From the NCBI GenBank assembly GCA_028291515.1, contig JAQGHU010000090.1, positions 1-64,000 of the forward strand: DNA of 64,000 nucleotides, given 5' to 3'. The DNA is from Schlesneria sp. GTDB lineage: Bacteria; Planctomycetota; Planctomycetia; Planctomycetales; Planctomycetaceae. Position numbers and translations under genes: made by a program. A model generated the notes under the pieces. It made no database searches and had not been told where the DNA came from. It saw nothing but the letters and a program-made list of their open reading frames with translations. Below are positions 19,164-28,824 of the stretch, one piece after another; position 1 is the stretch's first letter; each line of letters starts with the position of its first letter.

Positions 19164-19814
19164 TCACCATTGCAACGCAATTTCATAACTGCGAACAGCA
19201 GTCGCTTGATCGCAAATATCCCAGAAGGTGACCGCTCGTTGCTCGAGATCAATCGCTGCGAAGCAAGGATCTTGGTCACGTCGGAGGGTACCCGCGTTGA
19301 TGATCGTGAACGATTGATAGGGCCGAACCATTCGTCGATGCGAATGCCCGTTGATGATCCAGCGATAACGCTGTGACTCCACGAGCGAATACAGAATCGG
19401 ATGATCATCGAGATCCGAGTCGGGCTGCTCGGGCAGGATCGAGAGCATGTCTTCTGCTGCGATGCCGTGGCACATCAGTGCCATTCCCGCTGATGTCGCC
19501 AAGTCGATCGTCACCGGCAACGATTTCAGAAATCGCCAGGACGATTTCGTCAACGAACCTGGAGTTGTCGCGAACGGGCTGACATTGACCATGTGATTCA
19601 ACAGCCACCGATCATGGTTGCCACGAACTGTCGCGACCTTGTGGCGACGGAGCAGGTCACAGCAGTTGTTGATGCGGCCCGGTCCTGTTGCCACATCGCC
19701 GGTACAGATGATTGTCTCGAAACCAGTGCTGCGAAGTGTGTCGATGGCCAATTCCAGCGACTGATCTTCGCAGTGAACATCCCCGATCAGGCCGATTCTT
19801 GAAGGAGCGGACAC
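19164..19814 (-). CDS. calcineurin-like metallophosphoesterase
   Basis: The 216-residue product carries the full metal-binding set of the superfamily: IGDVHC near residue 10, CTGDVATG near 37, GNHDRW near 65, MCHG near 114 and NGHSHRRM near 154. The length and motif spacing fit the YfcE/PF12850-like group of small phosphodiesterases. No signal peptide is seen, so it is cytoplasmic. The substrate is not predictable; cyclic or dinucleotide phosphates are common for relatives. Convergent with the propeller gene, with only three bases between the stops. Confidence 0.88.
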   Translation of the reverse strand: MSAPSRIGLIGDVHCEDQSLELAIDTLRSTGFETIICTGDVATGPGRINNCCDLLRRHKVATVRGNHDRWLLNHMVNVSPFATTPGSLTKSSWRFLKSLPVTIDLATSAGMALMCHGIAAEDMLSILPEQPDSDLDDHPILYSLVESQRYRWIINGHSHRRMVRPYQSFTIINAGTLRRDQDPCFAAIDLEQRAVTFWDICDQATAVRSYEIALQW

Positions 19815-19854
19815 GAGGTCGCCTCCCTATCGCGAGACCAATACGACTGCAATA

Positions 19855-19945
19855 GTTTAACCGCGTGGGCATCGCCCCGCGCGTCTGTTGTATACCAAGC
19901 TGCCAATCACATCGGACGCGCGGGGCGATGCCCACGCGGTTAAAC
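19855..19945. repeat. 31-bp perfect inverted repeat (large hairpin)
   Basis: Arms 19855-19885 and 19915-19945 are exact reverse complements, beginning GTTTAACCGCGTGGGC and separated by 29 bp. A single arm with one mismatch recurs at 59211-59241. No ORF is present. Confidence 0.85.
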
Positions 19946-19966
19946 GAATACCATAATAGAAGCGAA

Positions 19967-19995
19967 GCAGGCCAGATCGATATGATCTGGCCTGC
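19967..19995 (-). terminator. probable terminator of the CotH-type gene
   Basis: GCAGGCCAGATC (19967-19978) pairs perfectly with GATCTGGCCTGC (19984-19995) around a 5-base loop. It lies about 40 bp beyond the stop of the CotH-type gene on the minus strand. The downstream bases in that direction are only moderately T-rich. Confidence 0.65.
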
Positions 19996-20033
19996 CTGCT
20001 GAAAGTCAAATGAGCGAACTCGTGTTTGAGTGA

Positions 20034-22526
20034 TCAGTTCGTTCCTTCTAAGGCTTTGATCTCGGGTCGGTTCATCAGGAACTTGCGGCGTTGATCGGCG
20101 AAGGTTCGTAGCGACATGTGAGGTCGTCGACCTTCTTCAACCTTGGGTTCGTCTGACGAGACTGCTGAGCGGAATGCTTCGTAAGAAACGAGCTTCTTCG
20201 TATCGGCCTGGATCTCTTTGTCGATCAAGGTGACGTACTGATCGACGACGGGTTGCAGTTTCTTCCAGTCCAGCCATTCGTCGGACAGTGTCTTCACATG
20301 TGACAGGTATCGCGTCTTGAGGGCAGGGACAGCCAGCAGTTTGCTGCGGAGCGGTTTTGAGTTGTCGTTCAGTCCGACCAACGGATCGAGTTCCAGCCCA
20401 CCGCCGCCTCCGCCACGCGGACCGCCACCTTGACGACCGTTCGGTCCGCCGGGGCCTTGATCACGCGGACCGCCGTCTCGAGGTCCACCTTCACGTGGAC
20501 GTTCGTCGCGTGGACCACCTTCTGGCGGACGGCCTTCTTGAGTCCCTTCTCCTTGTGGTCGTCGACCACCACCCGGGCGACCTTCGCCACCTGGACCTTG
20601 CCCACCGCGACCACCAGGCCCGCCCATTCCAGGACCACCACCCGGTCCGCCGGGGCCACCCATGCCGGGGCCCATGCCCGCTTGGAAGGTTTCGTTGGCG
20701 TCGTGCGGGATGATGTGGAACTTCCCTTTGCTGTCGAGATAGATGCAGTAGTCGCTGGCTCGGACCCAATAGCCGTCGCTGTTGATCAGAGCGTTTTCCA
20801 AGGCGATGAACCATAGTGCGCCATCCACATCCAGGATCGGTTCGAGTGCCGCTTCCAACTTGTCCGCAGGGGTCTCATTCAGAATCCGACACAGCTTGAC
20901 CAGAGCCTTCCAGTCCTTCTCGCTCTCTTTCGACTTCAGCGAATAACGCGCTTTGTACGCGGCGATGTCATCACCGAGGTACTCCAAGCCGCCACGACCT
21001 CCGGGGCTTCCCTGGACCTTCCAGCGAGCTCCCTTGGTGTCGTCAAAGTTGTCGGTCAAAAATTCCTTGTTGAACTGTTGAGCATTCACATAGACGCCCC
21101 AACTTTCGCCGTTGATGGCGAGTTTGACGAGGTTCGCTTTCGGAGCGGGGATATGTTGGCGAGCGGCCTGCAGATAGAGCACGGTGTGCAAGAACGTGGG
21201 ATCTTCATGAGAATTGAGCAGATTAATCGTCCTATAACCGTAAAGCTTCTGCTTTTTGTCAACGAAATCGAACGTCAGATTCAACGATCTCTTTGAACCA
21301 GCGCCCACTCCCATGAACGAGGACATCCCGCGGAAGTGAACTCCGACGTTCGGATACTTCTTGCCGTCGACAGTGACGGTGGCAGGGATCTCGACATCGG
21401 TGTTGTTGAACTCGGCCATCTCGGTTTCCCAGTCTTCGTCTTCGAATTCCAGGAACAGCGTCCGCAGCACGGTCGGTTCGTACAGGTTGCCATCGGAGAT
21501 TGGTGTGACATCGCCGGGGGTCAGTCGCGGGCCGGGTTTGGGTGATTCGCCACCACGACCAAATCCGCCGGGTCCTCCGCCCCCTGGGCCACCACCGCGA
21601 GGACCGCCTCCTCCAGGTCCGCCCGGGCCACCAAAGCCAGGACCACCCCCTCCGGGGCCGCCACGGCCGCCGCCACCGTTGGCTCGATCCTTCTTCATGA
21701 ATTCGCGAGCGGCCTGTCGCTCTTCGCGGTTCAGCCGACCGTCGTCATTCTTATCGAACTGAGCGACCAGCTTTCGTTCCTGGCCCATCATGCCGCCGGG
21801 ACCACCTGGTCCGCGAACGCCTCCGCCAGGACCACCAAACCCGGGACCGCCGGGGCCAGGTCCAAAGCCGCCGAAGCCACCCGGTCCACCCTCGGGAAAG
21901 GTGAACGCCTGTCCTTTGAGATCGGCCCATTGAGTTTGCTGATCGGCAGACAGCACCGCCACGCTATCGGCTTCCGCTTGTTTGCGAACGTCCGGTGGGG
22001 CGAAGGGAAAGATCGCAGGCTGATCGCGCAGTTCCTGCAATTGTTTCTCGGTCAACTTCAGCGTCTTGGCGATGTCGTCTCGCTGCAGGGCCTGCACTCC
22101 TTCACGCTGCAGCTTCAATTGACTTAATCGAGCGAGTTGCTTGGCATCGATGATCTTGGCGAGCTTCTCATCAGCCTGCTTGATCGTTTCGTCCGTCTTA
22201 GCTCGCACATCGGACATACGCTTGTCGCGTTCTTCGTTGCTGAGCGACTGGAGTTCCTGGAAGTTGATGTTTGAAAAGGCGTCGCGCATCTGTTCCTGAG
22301 TCTTCCCGACCCACTCGCCGATTTCCTTTTGCTTGGCGTCGTCCAGGCCGATCTCTTTCTGGACTTCGGGCATCCCCAACAGCATCGCATTGTTGACGCC
22401 CGGGCCGAACGGGCCACGTCCTCCTGGGCCGCCGGGACCTCCCGGTCCACGTCGCTCTTGCGAAAACGCCACGAGAACCAAGACCAGGCAGAGCAAGCTG
22501 CCGACTGCGATTCCCTGCCGAACCAT
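20034..22526 (-). CDS. exported CotH-kinase family protein with Gly/Pro-rich linkers
   Basis: The frame is open to 22610, but ATG at 22526 (830 residues) gives a good signal peptide (GIAVGSLLCLVLVLVAFS). Next comes a helical domain (about residues 45-200, with EVQKEIGLDDAKQKEI) resembling periplasmic Spy-like segments. Three Gly-Gly-Pro-rich linkers lie near residues 220-245, 270-320 and 615-720. An EF-hand-like loop (DKNDDGRLNREE) is near residue 255. The CotH domain covers about 340-615: VGVHFRGMSSF, KRSLNLTFDF, YGYRTINLLNS, INGESWGVYVNAQQFNKEFL, IIPHDANETF. CotH proteins are atypical kinases that phosphorylate secreted proteins. A surface role is inferred. Confidence 0.8.
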   Translation of the reverse strand: MVRQGIAVGSLLCLVLVLVAFSQERRGPGGPGGPGGRGPFGPGVNNAMLLGMPEVQKEIGLDDAKQKEIGEWVGKTQEQMRDAFSNINFQELQSLSNEERDKRMSDVRAKTDETIKQADEKLAKIIDAKQLARLSQLKLQREGVQALQRDDIAKTLKLTEKQLQELRDQPAIFPFAPPDVRKQAEADSVAVLSADQQTQWADLKGQAFTFPEGGPGGFGGFGPGPGGPGFGGPGGGVRGPGGPGGMMGQERKLVAQFDKNDDGRLNREERQAAREFMKKDRANGGGGRGGPGGGGPGFGGPGGPGGGGPRGGGPGGGGPGGFGRGGESPKPGPRLTPGDVTPISDGNLYEPTVLRTLFLEFEDEDWETEMAEFNNTDVEIPATVTVDGKKYPNVGVHFRGMSSFMGVGAGSKRSLNLTFDFVDKKQKLYGYRTINLLNSHEDPTFLHTVLYLQAARQHIPAPKANLVKLAINGESWGVYVNAQQFNKEFLTDNFDDTKGARWKVQGSPGGRGGLEYLGDDIAAYKARYSLKSKESEKDWKALVKLCRILNETPADKLEAALEPILDVDGALWFIALENALINSDGYWVRASDYCIYLDSKGKFHIIPHDANETFQAGMGPGMGGPGGPGGGPGMGGPGGRGGQGPGGEGRPGGGRRPQGEGTQEGRPPEGGPRDERPREGGPRDGGPRDQGPGGPNGRQGGGPRGGGGGGLELDPLVGLNDNSKPLRSKLLAVPALKTRYLSHVKTLSDEWLDWKKLQPVVDQYVTLIDKEIQADTKKLVSYEAFRSAVSSDEPKVEEGRRPHMSLRTFADQRRKFLMNRPEIKALEGTN

Positions 22527-22698
22527 CTGAATTGCCTTTGACTGGCGACTGGAATGAGTACCCGAACGGGACTGAAGTTCACTGGCGACAACCACTTGGG
22601 CTGAAGCCAACCTGAAGGTGAGCTTCAGGTCGTGAAGGGTTGGTCACGTCGCCTGGAACAATACCGCCGCAAAATAACGTCCGATTTTCATGATTTTT

Positions 22699-23877
22699 TC
22701 AAATACCGTTCGCGCAGAAGTGATAATAAACGTCCGCCGCTTGCCTGAGTTGATCAATCGAAATCCATTCGTCTTTGGTGTGAGCCTGGGCGATGTTGCC
22801 GGGCCCGAAGACGACCGCCGGAACGCCGACACGCGCGATCCGAGATGCATGGGTGCCGAACGGCACTCCGATTGTCTGACGCGGACCGACCACTTGACCA
22901 ATCGATCGTTGCAGTTGACTCGCCAGTTCGCCGTTCAAGTCATCGCCCAGTGGCGGGCTGGTGCAGTATGGTTCATCGTGGATCAGATCGAAGTCGAGGC
23001 GCTGTTTCAGGTAGTCGACGATCTCGGCCTGCACGCCCAAGTTCTCTTCGCCGGGAATGACTCGCCGATCGATGTCGATCGCGCAGCCATCGGGAACAAC
23101 GTTGACGCTGCTGCCGCCCGCGATCAGTCCCACGCTGAGCGTCGCGGGTCCGCACAGGGGATGAGCGGGTCGTGATGTCGGCACCCACGCGGCGTATTCT
23201 TCGAGCAGCTTCAGCACTCGCCCCATCCGATAGATCGCGTTGACTCCTTCATTGGGTCGCGAACTATGACACGCTCGCCCGGTCGTATGCAGCTTCCAAC
23301 GCGTGGCCCCGCGATGCGCGACAACCACATCGAGCTCGGTGGGCTCGGCGACGATCGCGACATCAGGCTTGGTTGGACTCAGCAAGTATCGGGTTTCATT
23401 CCTTCCCCAGGAATTGACGAGGTCGTTGATCCCGATGCTGGTCGATTCTTCGTCGCAACTGCAGGACAGCAGCACGTTCGCCACGCCGGCGGGTCGATCG
23501 TGAGCGAGCCGCGTGAACGCCGCCAGCATCGCGGCCATGCCCCCTTTCACGTCACAGGAACCGCGCCCATAGACTCGCCCGTCAACTTCGGTCGGTTCGA
23601 AGGGGGGGATCGTCATCCCATCGACGGGGACCGTGTCCTGATGAGCGTCCAACATGATCGTTTTGGTGGCACCGGGCGATGTCAGCAGGGCGAGAATGTT
23701 CGCTCGACCGGGGACGATCTCGACCACTTCGTATTGCACCTGCAAGGTCTGCAGATACTTCACCAGGTAAGCACTGAGTCGGCCTTCGAAGAACTCGGGC
23801 CCGGAAACGTCGCGGCCCATCGGGTTGACGCTGGGAATCGAAATCAGATCTTTGAGCAGGGGCAGGGGATCGGTCAT
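22699..23877 (-). CDS. M20 family deacylase (ArgE/DapE-like)
   Basis: The 392 residues start at the second ATG (23877; another is directly upstream). Dinuclear zinc motifs are present: MLDAHQDTVPVD (His and catalytic Asp), GRGSCDVKGGMAAM (bridging Asp), SCDEESTS (catalytic and ligand Glu), IVAEPTELDVV (ligand), and the C-terminal FGPGNIAQAHTKDEW (ligand His). A dimerisation domain with HSSRPNEGVNAI sits in the middle. Such enzymes hydrolyse N-acetylornithine, succinyl-DAP or other N-acyl amino acids; the precise substrate cannot be set by eye. It is not in an arginine cluster. The flavoprotein gene ends 51 bp upstream on the same strand. Confidence 0.85.
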   Translation of the reverse strand: MTDPLPLLKDLISIPSVNPMGRDVSGPEFFEGRLSAYLVKYLQTLQVQYEVVEIVPGRANILALLTSPGATKTIMLDAHQDTVPVDGMTIPPFEPTEVDGRVYGRGSCDVKGGMAAMLAAFTRLAHDRPAGVANVLLSCSCDEESTSIGINDLVNSWGRNETRYLLSPTKPDVAIVAEPTELDVVVAHRGATRWKLHTTGRACHSSRPNEGVNAIYRMGRVLKLLEEYAAWVPTSRPAHPLCGPATLSVGLIAGGSSVNVVPDGCAIDIDRRVIPGEENLGVQAEIVDYLKQRLDFDLIHDEPYCTSPPLGDDLNGELASQLQRSIGQVVGPRQTIGVPFGTHASRIARVGVPAVVFGPGNIAQAHTKDEWISIDQLRQAADVYYHFCANGI

Positions 23878-23928
23878 CACTACCTCAGACAGAACTCGGC
23901 GGCATCAGCATCACGCGGGAAGTTTGAC

Positions 23929-25059
23929 CTAATTGCGATGCAGAAACCATTGATCCAGCAACACGCGCCGAGTGAACCAGCGGGAACTCATCAGGCGATG
24001 AGCGGCGAATTGGCGGAAGGCCTGCGGAATCAGCTTGGAAATGGGTGAGGTCGTGGTCCCTTCTCGAAAGTGATGCCGCATCTTGGCGAGATACACGTTG
24101 TTCAGATTCTCTCGATTGGCCGAAGTCTCCAGGATGCTTTCTGCGCAGAGCAAGCCGGATTCGATCGCCGGCCGGATTCCCTCGCCGCTTTGTCGATGTG
24201 CCAAGCCGATCGCATCACCGATCAGGACAACTCCTGGTTCATGAGACGGCCGCGGCAGTTCGGTTCGCAGACGATAGGCGTGGCCCTGAAACTTGCCGGG
24301 GAGTGCAAAGGTGATCTTGCCGCGAGCCTTTAGGAACTCGACGAACTTCGAGACATGCGTCGACAGGTGTTCTTCCGCTTCGCGGCCCAGACCAACGTTC
24401 AGATAGTTGCCCTTGCGAAACACCCAACCGTAGCCCTTCAGGTCGGGGCAGAATAACAGTTCGGGGCGGTCGGCATGAACCGAGCATTCTGATTGCTGTT
24501 CGGGCGACATCTCGAACTCCACTTCTTGTGCGAGCACGACAGGAAGTTCAGGCTCTTCGGGTTTTGACGTGGTCGCGTCGGTTTTGCGATCCGATTCCAG
24601 ATGCCGCGCGATCGGACAGAAATGGCCTCCGGCACCGATGACGACAGGGGCTCGATATTCGTCATTGACGACCCAGTGCGAACCATCCTGCTTCAACGAG
24701 CGAAACGAATGTCCCAACTCCAGCCGTGCTCCGGATCGCTTCAACAGGTAGTCGTCAAATTCGCAGCGGCGAATCCCGTAGCTGACAGTCTGGGCGTAGT
24801 CCGTTTCGATTTCGGGACCGCCAATGAAGCCAGTCAGAAACCGGGTGATCGGTTGCATCACATGATTCGATTTGAAGTCGTCGACATCGATCTGCAACTC
24901 GTCCACGATGGGAGGCGTGATCCAGCCGGCGCAGACTTTGTGCCGCGGGAATTGAGCTTTATCGAGCACCAGCACATCGACACCGGCCTGACGCAATTTC
25001 CAGGCACACGATGACCCGGCGGGTCCGCCACCAACGATTAAGACATCCGCGTTCTGCAT
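23929..25059 (-). CDS. geranylgeranyl-reductase-like FAD-dependent oxidoreductase
   Basis: ATG at 25059 (376 residues) is preferred because AAGGA lies seven bases before it; an ATG 18 bases upstream lacks this. The dinucleotide motif VLIVGGGPAGSSCAWKLR opens the protein, with KVCAGWITPP after it as in geranylgeranyl reductases. The second FAD motif is VVLIGDAIGLAHRQSGEGIRPAIES. Family members reduce isoprenoid double bonds of chlorophyll, quinone or archaeal-type lipids; related halogenases and hydroxylases exist. Nearness to a cyclopropane synthase suggests membrane lipid modification, but a palindromic element separates them. Confidence 0.8.
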   Translation of the reverse strand: MQNADVLIVGGGPAGSSCAWKLRQAGVDVLVLDKAQFPRHKVCAGWITPPIVDELQIDVDDFKSNHVMQPITRFLTGFIGGPEIETDYAQTVSYGIRRCEFDDYLLKRSGARLELGHSFRSLKQDGSHWVVNDEYRAPVVIGAGGHFCPIARHLESDRKTDATTSKPEEPELPVVLAQEVEFEMSPEQQSECSVHADRPELLFCPDLKGYGWVFRKGNYLNVGLGREAEEHLSTHVSKFVEFLKARGKITFALPGKFQGHAYRLRTELPRPSHEPGVVLIGDAIGLAHRQSGEGIRPAIESGLLCAESILETSANRENLNNVYLAKMRHHFREGTTTSPISKLIPQAFRQFAAHRLMSSRWFTRRVLLDQWFLHRN

Positions 25060-25128
25060 CGTGGCATCCTTCGACAAAGCCGTAGTGGCTTGGGAATCTG
25101 AGTGAACGTCAGTCGGTTAATTGTCCTC

Positions 25129-25338
25129 AGGCCCAAGGGGCCGGAACTTTACCCAGCCAGGGCCCTTCGGCCCTGGATTTAAGCCCATAATTAGATTTCC
25201 AAAGGCCTGAAGGGCCGGGTGCCGATTTCAAATTCAGGGACTAATGGGCCGGCCCTTCAGGCCTCCAGCGATGCCTTAAGAGGTCCTGTTCCGGGGCCGA
25301 AGGGCCCCGGCTGGGTAAAGTTCCGGCCCCTTGGGCCT
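25129..25338. mobile_element. palindromic MITE-like element, copy 2 (210 bp)
   Basis: The 24-bp terminal inverted repeats (25129-25152 and 25315-25338) differ at one base pair from those of 9059-9329, and the element is in the opposite orientation. The internal hairpins with GGCCCTTCGGCC and AGGCCTGAAGGGCCGG are conserved, but about 60 bp of the middle are missing relative to copy 1. It lies between the flavoprotein gene and the cyclopropane synthase gene and contains no ORF of coding quality. Confidence 0.75.
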
Positions 25339-25446
25339 CATGATCGAGGTCAATGAATCCTAAAACGAATGCATCAGAGATGTGTAGATCCTCTGCTCCA
25401 AAACCGTGGCACTCGAAACAAAATCAATCAATATCGCACACATCAT

Positions 25447-26799
25447 TCAGGAACCGGCAGCCTGGCCACGAAGTGGTGTCGAGTACCAGTCGTCTCGGGT
25501 CCATGGCAGGGTGTTGTTTTCAGCTCGCGCGAAGACGACCTGGAACAGTTGTAGATCGCCGCTATCGAACGTTGCCGACGAGGCCGCGAGGTACAGTCGC
25601 CACATCCTGACGAATCGCTCGTCGAACATCTGGCCGACTTGGTCCGCCACCTTTTCGAAGTTGCTCAGCCAGTCGGCACAGGTGCGAGCGTAATGCAGTC
25701 GCAGATTCTCGACATCCAGGACCGAGAACCCTGATCGTTCGAAGATGTCCATCATCTCGCGCAGGCTGGGGGGATGAGCACCCGGGAAAATATATTTGTC
25801 GGTCCAAGGATCAAGGTCGCGTTTGATATTCCGGCCAATGCTGTGAATGAGGCCTCGTCCCAGCGGCGTGAGGACGCGCGCGATCAGTTGTCCCATTCCG
25901 CGATAGTTTTCGGGGCCGACATGCTCCAGCATTCCGACGGAGACGAAGGCATCGAACTGGCCCGTCAAGTTGCGATAGTCGTCCTGCACGAACTCGATCT
26001 TGTCGCTGAGTCCTTCGCGCTGGGACCGTTCCCGCGCGTACTGGACCTGTTCGGTCGACAGATTGTAGGCTTTGACCGAGACGCCGTAGTGGCGAGCCAT
26101 GTGCATTGCCAAGGCACCCCAGCCGCAGCCTGCTTCGGCCACTCGTTCGCCGGGTTTTAATCGCAGTTTGCGACAAACATAGTCCAGCTTGGCAATCTGC
26201 GCTTCGGCGAGAGTTGTTTCGGCAGTGGGGTAATAGGCACACGTATAGACCAGTTGCTCATCGAGCCACAATTTGTAGAACTCGTTGCCCAGGTCATAGT
26301 GATGATGAACGCTGGACTTCGACCTGGCGAACGAATGCGAGCGACTTGTGAATCGCTTACCGCGCAGCACCGGTCGTTGTTGTCGTGCTCGCTCGAGTCC
26401 TCGATTGATCTCCAGCAGCAGCGGCAACACGTCTCCCTGGATCAGCAAGGTTCCCTCGCTGTAGCTTTCTCCGAAGGCCAGATTGGGATTCCAGAACAAT
26501 CGACGTAAGACATCGGGTTGCTGGATCACGAGCTGCCCGACACCGGAATGCGTCTCGCCAACCGTCGTTCCGTCCCACAGGACAATTGCCAGACGCGGAC
26601 GGCCGACGCGATCGTACACCCACTCGATCAGCTTACGTTCCACGGGCCAGGCTTTGCGGATCTGGCCATCGCGAACGGGTTGCGGATGCGACTTCCCGCC
26701 GTGGACAGAGGCCGGAGAACCGGCGTGATTGCCGTTGCGACCAGGGTCGGTCGACGTGGAAGAGGCAGATGCGGTCGTGGTATCCAACCCTTCCTGCAT
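25447..26799 (-). CDS. cfa: cyclopropane-fatty-acyl-phospholipid synthase
   Basis: This encodes 450 residues. A low-complexity Ser/Thr-rich N-terminus (about 45 residues) precedes the fold, so the true start could be slightly internal. The AdoMet site is VAEAGCGWGALAMHMARHYG near residue 240. Family motifs HHHYDLGNEFYKLWLDE, YTCAYYP, VSVGMLEHVG and KYIFPGAHPPSL are all present. The enzyme adds a methylene bridge across cis double bonds of membrane phospholipid chains. It is first on its strand, with about 970 bp of non-coding DNA upstream. Confidence 0.93.
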   Translation of the reverse strand: MQEGLDTTTASASSTSTDPGRNGNHAGSPASVHGGKSHPQPVRDGQIRKAWPVERKLIEWVYDRVGRPRLAIVLWDGTTVGETHSGVGQLVIQQPDVLRRLFWNPNLAFGESYSEGTLLIQGDVLPLLLEINRGLERARQQRPVLRGKRFTSRSHSFARSKSSVHHHYDLGNEFYKLWLDEQLVYTCAYYPTAETTLAEAQIAKLDYVCRKLRLKPGERVAEAGCGWGALAMHMARHYGVSVKAYNLSTEQVQYARERSQREGLSDKIEFVQDDYRNLTGQFDAFVSVGMLEHVGPENYRGMGQLIARVLTPLGRGLIHSIGRNIKRDLDPWTDKYIFPGAHPPSLREMMDIFERSGFSVLDVENLRLHYARTCADWLSNFEKVADQVGQMFDERFVRMWRLYLAASSATFDSGDLQLFQVVFARAENNTLPWTRDDWYSTPLRGQAAGS

Positions 26800-27768
26800 G
26801 GTGTCACCTCATGAGCTAGGGAATTAAGAATGATGGGACTGACGATTCTGTCATGTTTCATCGCATCCATCGAGTCAAACAGGGGTTCTGATCGAGATTT
26901 GTGCAGTTATCAGGTGGCACAAATATTGGGCCCTGATCGCCGGAATTCTGTCCTCAAATGGTTCGCATTACCTTACGATTTGGCAGTATTTGTCAGTCCA
27001 TGGCAGGGTTTCAAGGGGTCTCGTTTTTTGTCAGTGTGAGGCGTCCCGCCAGGCTGAGACAGTGCATTTGCGGTAACTTCATTGATCACTCCCTGTTAAG
27101 AAAACAGGCCACACGCATGGACCAGATGGAAGTGGTCCACAGGTGTGGCCGTTTGTTACGGTCCACGAAAAGTCGTCTTGATCACTGTCCGTTATGCCAT
27201 ATTCCGCGAGCGCGGGTCTAGAGGTGTTCTAGTGGATTTTGCAAAATCAATCGCAGATTTTTGGGAGGCCTGAGGCTGACGCACTTACTCCACTTGCGGT
27301 GCCGTCTCATCCAATTAGAGGAAGGCCAACGGACACACGGATTTACTCACGATGAAGTGGGGGTCTGCGTCGTGCTATCGGGTTTGCATCGGACTCGTTG
27401 TCTCGCAGAGTCGGTTGAGACCGCAAGCGGGAGGCGACGACTCGACTCAGTCGGCGGCGAACTGGGTAGCGGCAGTTGGGCAACTGACAGATTTTGACAC
27501 TGGAGGACAACTTGTGACAGAATTCGCACGAAACTGGCACTTTTTCTCAAAAAAGCGCCGGTTTTCCGCGTTTTTGTGACAAATGAGCAGGATGATTGAC
27601 TGCTGGTGAGGCAAGACGAGGTCAATGCGGTTCTCACGCGGAGCTATCCGCGTGCTACCGCAGCGCTGTGATGATAGACCCGGCCGATTAGAAACCTCGA
27701 CAGACTGAAAACGACGGGGCATCATGAGTTGAGCGGACGATCGGTGTCGAGTCGATAGACGGAGCAAG
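26800..27768. other. long non-coding stretch upstream of cfa
   Basis: No ORF here has coding character. The stretch holds the hairpin at 27107-27150 and several T- or A-rich tracts. It should carry the cfa promoter on the minus strand and the start signals of the gene remnant at 27769. Confidence 0.5.
27107..27150. repeat. two-part hairpin
   Basis: GGCCACAC at 27107 pairs with GTGTGGCC ending at 27150, and inside it GGACCA pairs with TGGTCC. The bulged stem-loop could be an RNA structure or a protein site. It has no T-tract and no adjacent gene end, so a terminator role is unlikely. Confidence 0.45.
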
Positions 27769-28162
27769 ATGTTGCATCAACGAATCGCAGTGATTGCCTT
27801 AGCCATCGCGATGGTGGCAGGCATCGCAGTCACTACCGACCTGAATCAGCAAGCGACTTGCTAGGGAACTTCATCGACTTGGTGAGAAGGATCGAGTTCT
27901 CCTCCATCGCGATGTGAGGACATATTCTGACTCCCCTGCTTCCCGTCCTCTGTCAGACGAAGCTGCGGCTCGGACTTTCGGGCGAACACCAGCTCTTAAT
28001 AGTGCGTGGGAAGTATTGGAGGGCGGCAACCGTCAATGGGAGGCTGGCCGTCAGGAAGCAGCTCTCGTTCAGTGGCATGCAGTGGCGCAGAAGTATCGAG
28101 GAACAGATGCCGCGCTGGCAGCACTTTCTCATATTGGACAGGCCGCTCGTCGACGCTGTTAA
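27769..28162 (+). pseudogene. remnant of an exported-protein gene, frameshifted
   Basis: ATG at 27769 with GGAG just upstream opens a signal-peptide-like stretch (RIAVIALAIAMVAGIAVTTD) that stops at TAG 27862-27864. From about 27850 another frame continues as ISKRLARELHRLGEKDRVLL, then a segment containing ALNSAWEVLEGGNRQWEAG and GTDAALAALSHIGQAARRRC, ending at 28162. The second half resembles a short helical repeat region. The simplest reading is one gene of about 130 codons broken by an indel near 27850. No family is recognised. Confidence 0.45.
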
Positions 28163-28327
28163 TTCGTCGCATTACGTCGTTGCGGCAGGCGTTCGAGCGG
28201 CATCACACTATCCGCCTGATAGAGTGACCACGTTGGATGCTGGGTTTGCGACACTAACGAACTCACCGCTTCGCAAGGCGGAGTTTCGAGTTGGTGGACA
28301 CCGTTCTGATAGAAGGAACAACCGTAT

Positions 28328-28735
28328 ATGGACAGCCAGAAATGTCAGGCACTGAAGGGAGAACTGGAGCGGCAGGGAGAAAATCCGCTGGTCTCCATCG
28401 ATCAATTCTTCGATGGGAATGACGACCTTGGTTCGATTGGCTGCAATCTTGCTGAGCATCCTGGAATGGAGGTTTTTCGGGATGTTTTGACCGGCCTGCT
28501 GGAACGCGACGATGTCGAGGGGGTGTACGCTCTGATTTATGAGATTGATCCTGGCGAGGATAGCTGGCCATTCACAGACACGATTCTTGTCGTCGGCGCG
28601 ATTTCCGAAGAGGAGTTGCGCGCGATCGTGACGCCTTTGGATCCAGACGAGATAGGAACTGCGGAAGAATTTGGTGTTCCTGCCGCGATCATCGAGAGTC
28701 ATCGTTCGCCGATCCTGGGCGTCTGGTGGGACTGA
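28328..28735 (+). CDS. small acidic orphan protein
   Basis: The 135 residues begin at ATG 28328, with AAGGA about ten bases upstream. The protein is acidic, has no signal peptide or membrane segment, and ends GVWWD. Sections such as LLERDDVEGVYALIYEIDPG then SWPFTDTILVVGAISEEEL suggest a compact alpha/beta fold. I do not recognise the family. Size, acidity and position between broken genes recall immunity proteins of toxin loci, but that is a weak analogy. Confidence 0.55.
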   Translation: MDSQKCQALKGELERQGENPLVSIDQFFDGNDDLGSIGCNLAEHPGMEVFRDVLTGLLERDDVEGVYALIYEIDPGEDSWPFTDTILVVGAISEEELRAIVTPLDPDEIGTAEEFGVPAAIIESHRSPILGVWWD

Positions 28736-28824
28736 CGTTGGAGGTCGTAGTCTGATGAGGCCCATGGCAACTGAACTCATCATTTCTTGCCGTTCAGGCA
28801 ATTGCCGAACTCTGTTTACCGACC

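Noticed and set aside
23266-24048. 260-residue plus-strand ORF
   Set aside because: Antisense over the M20 and flavoprotein genes, both of which have complete catalytic motifs.
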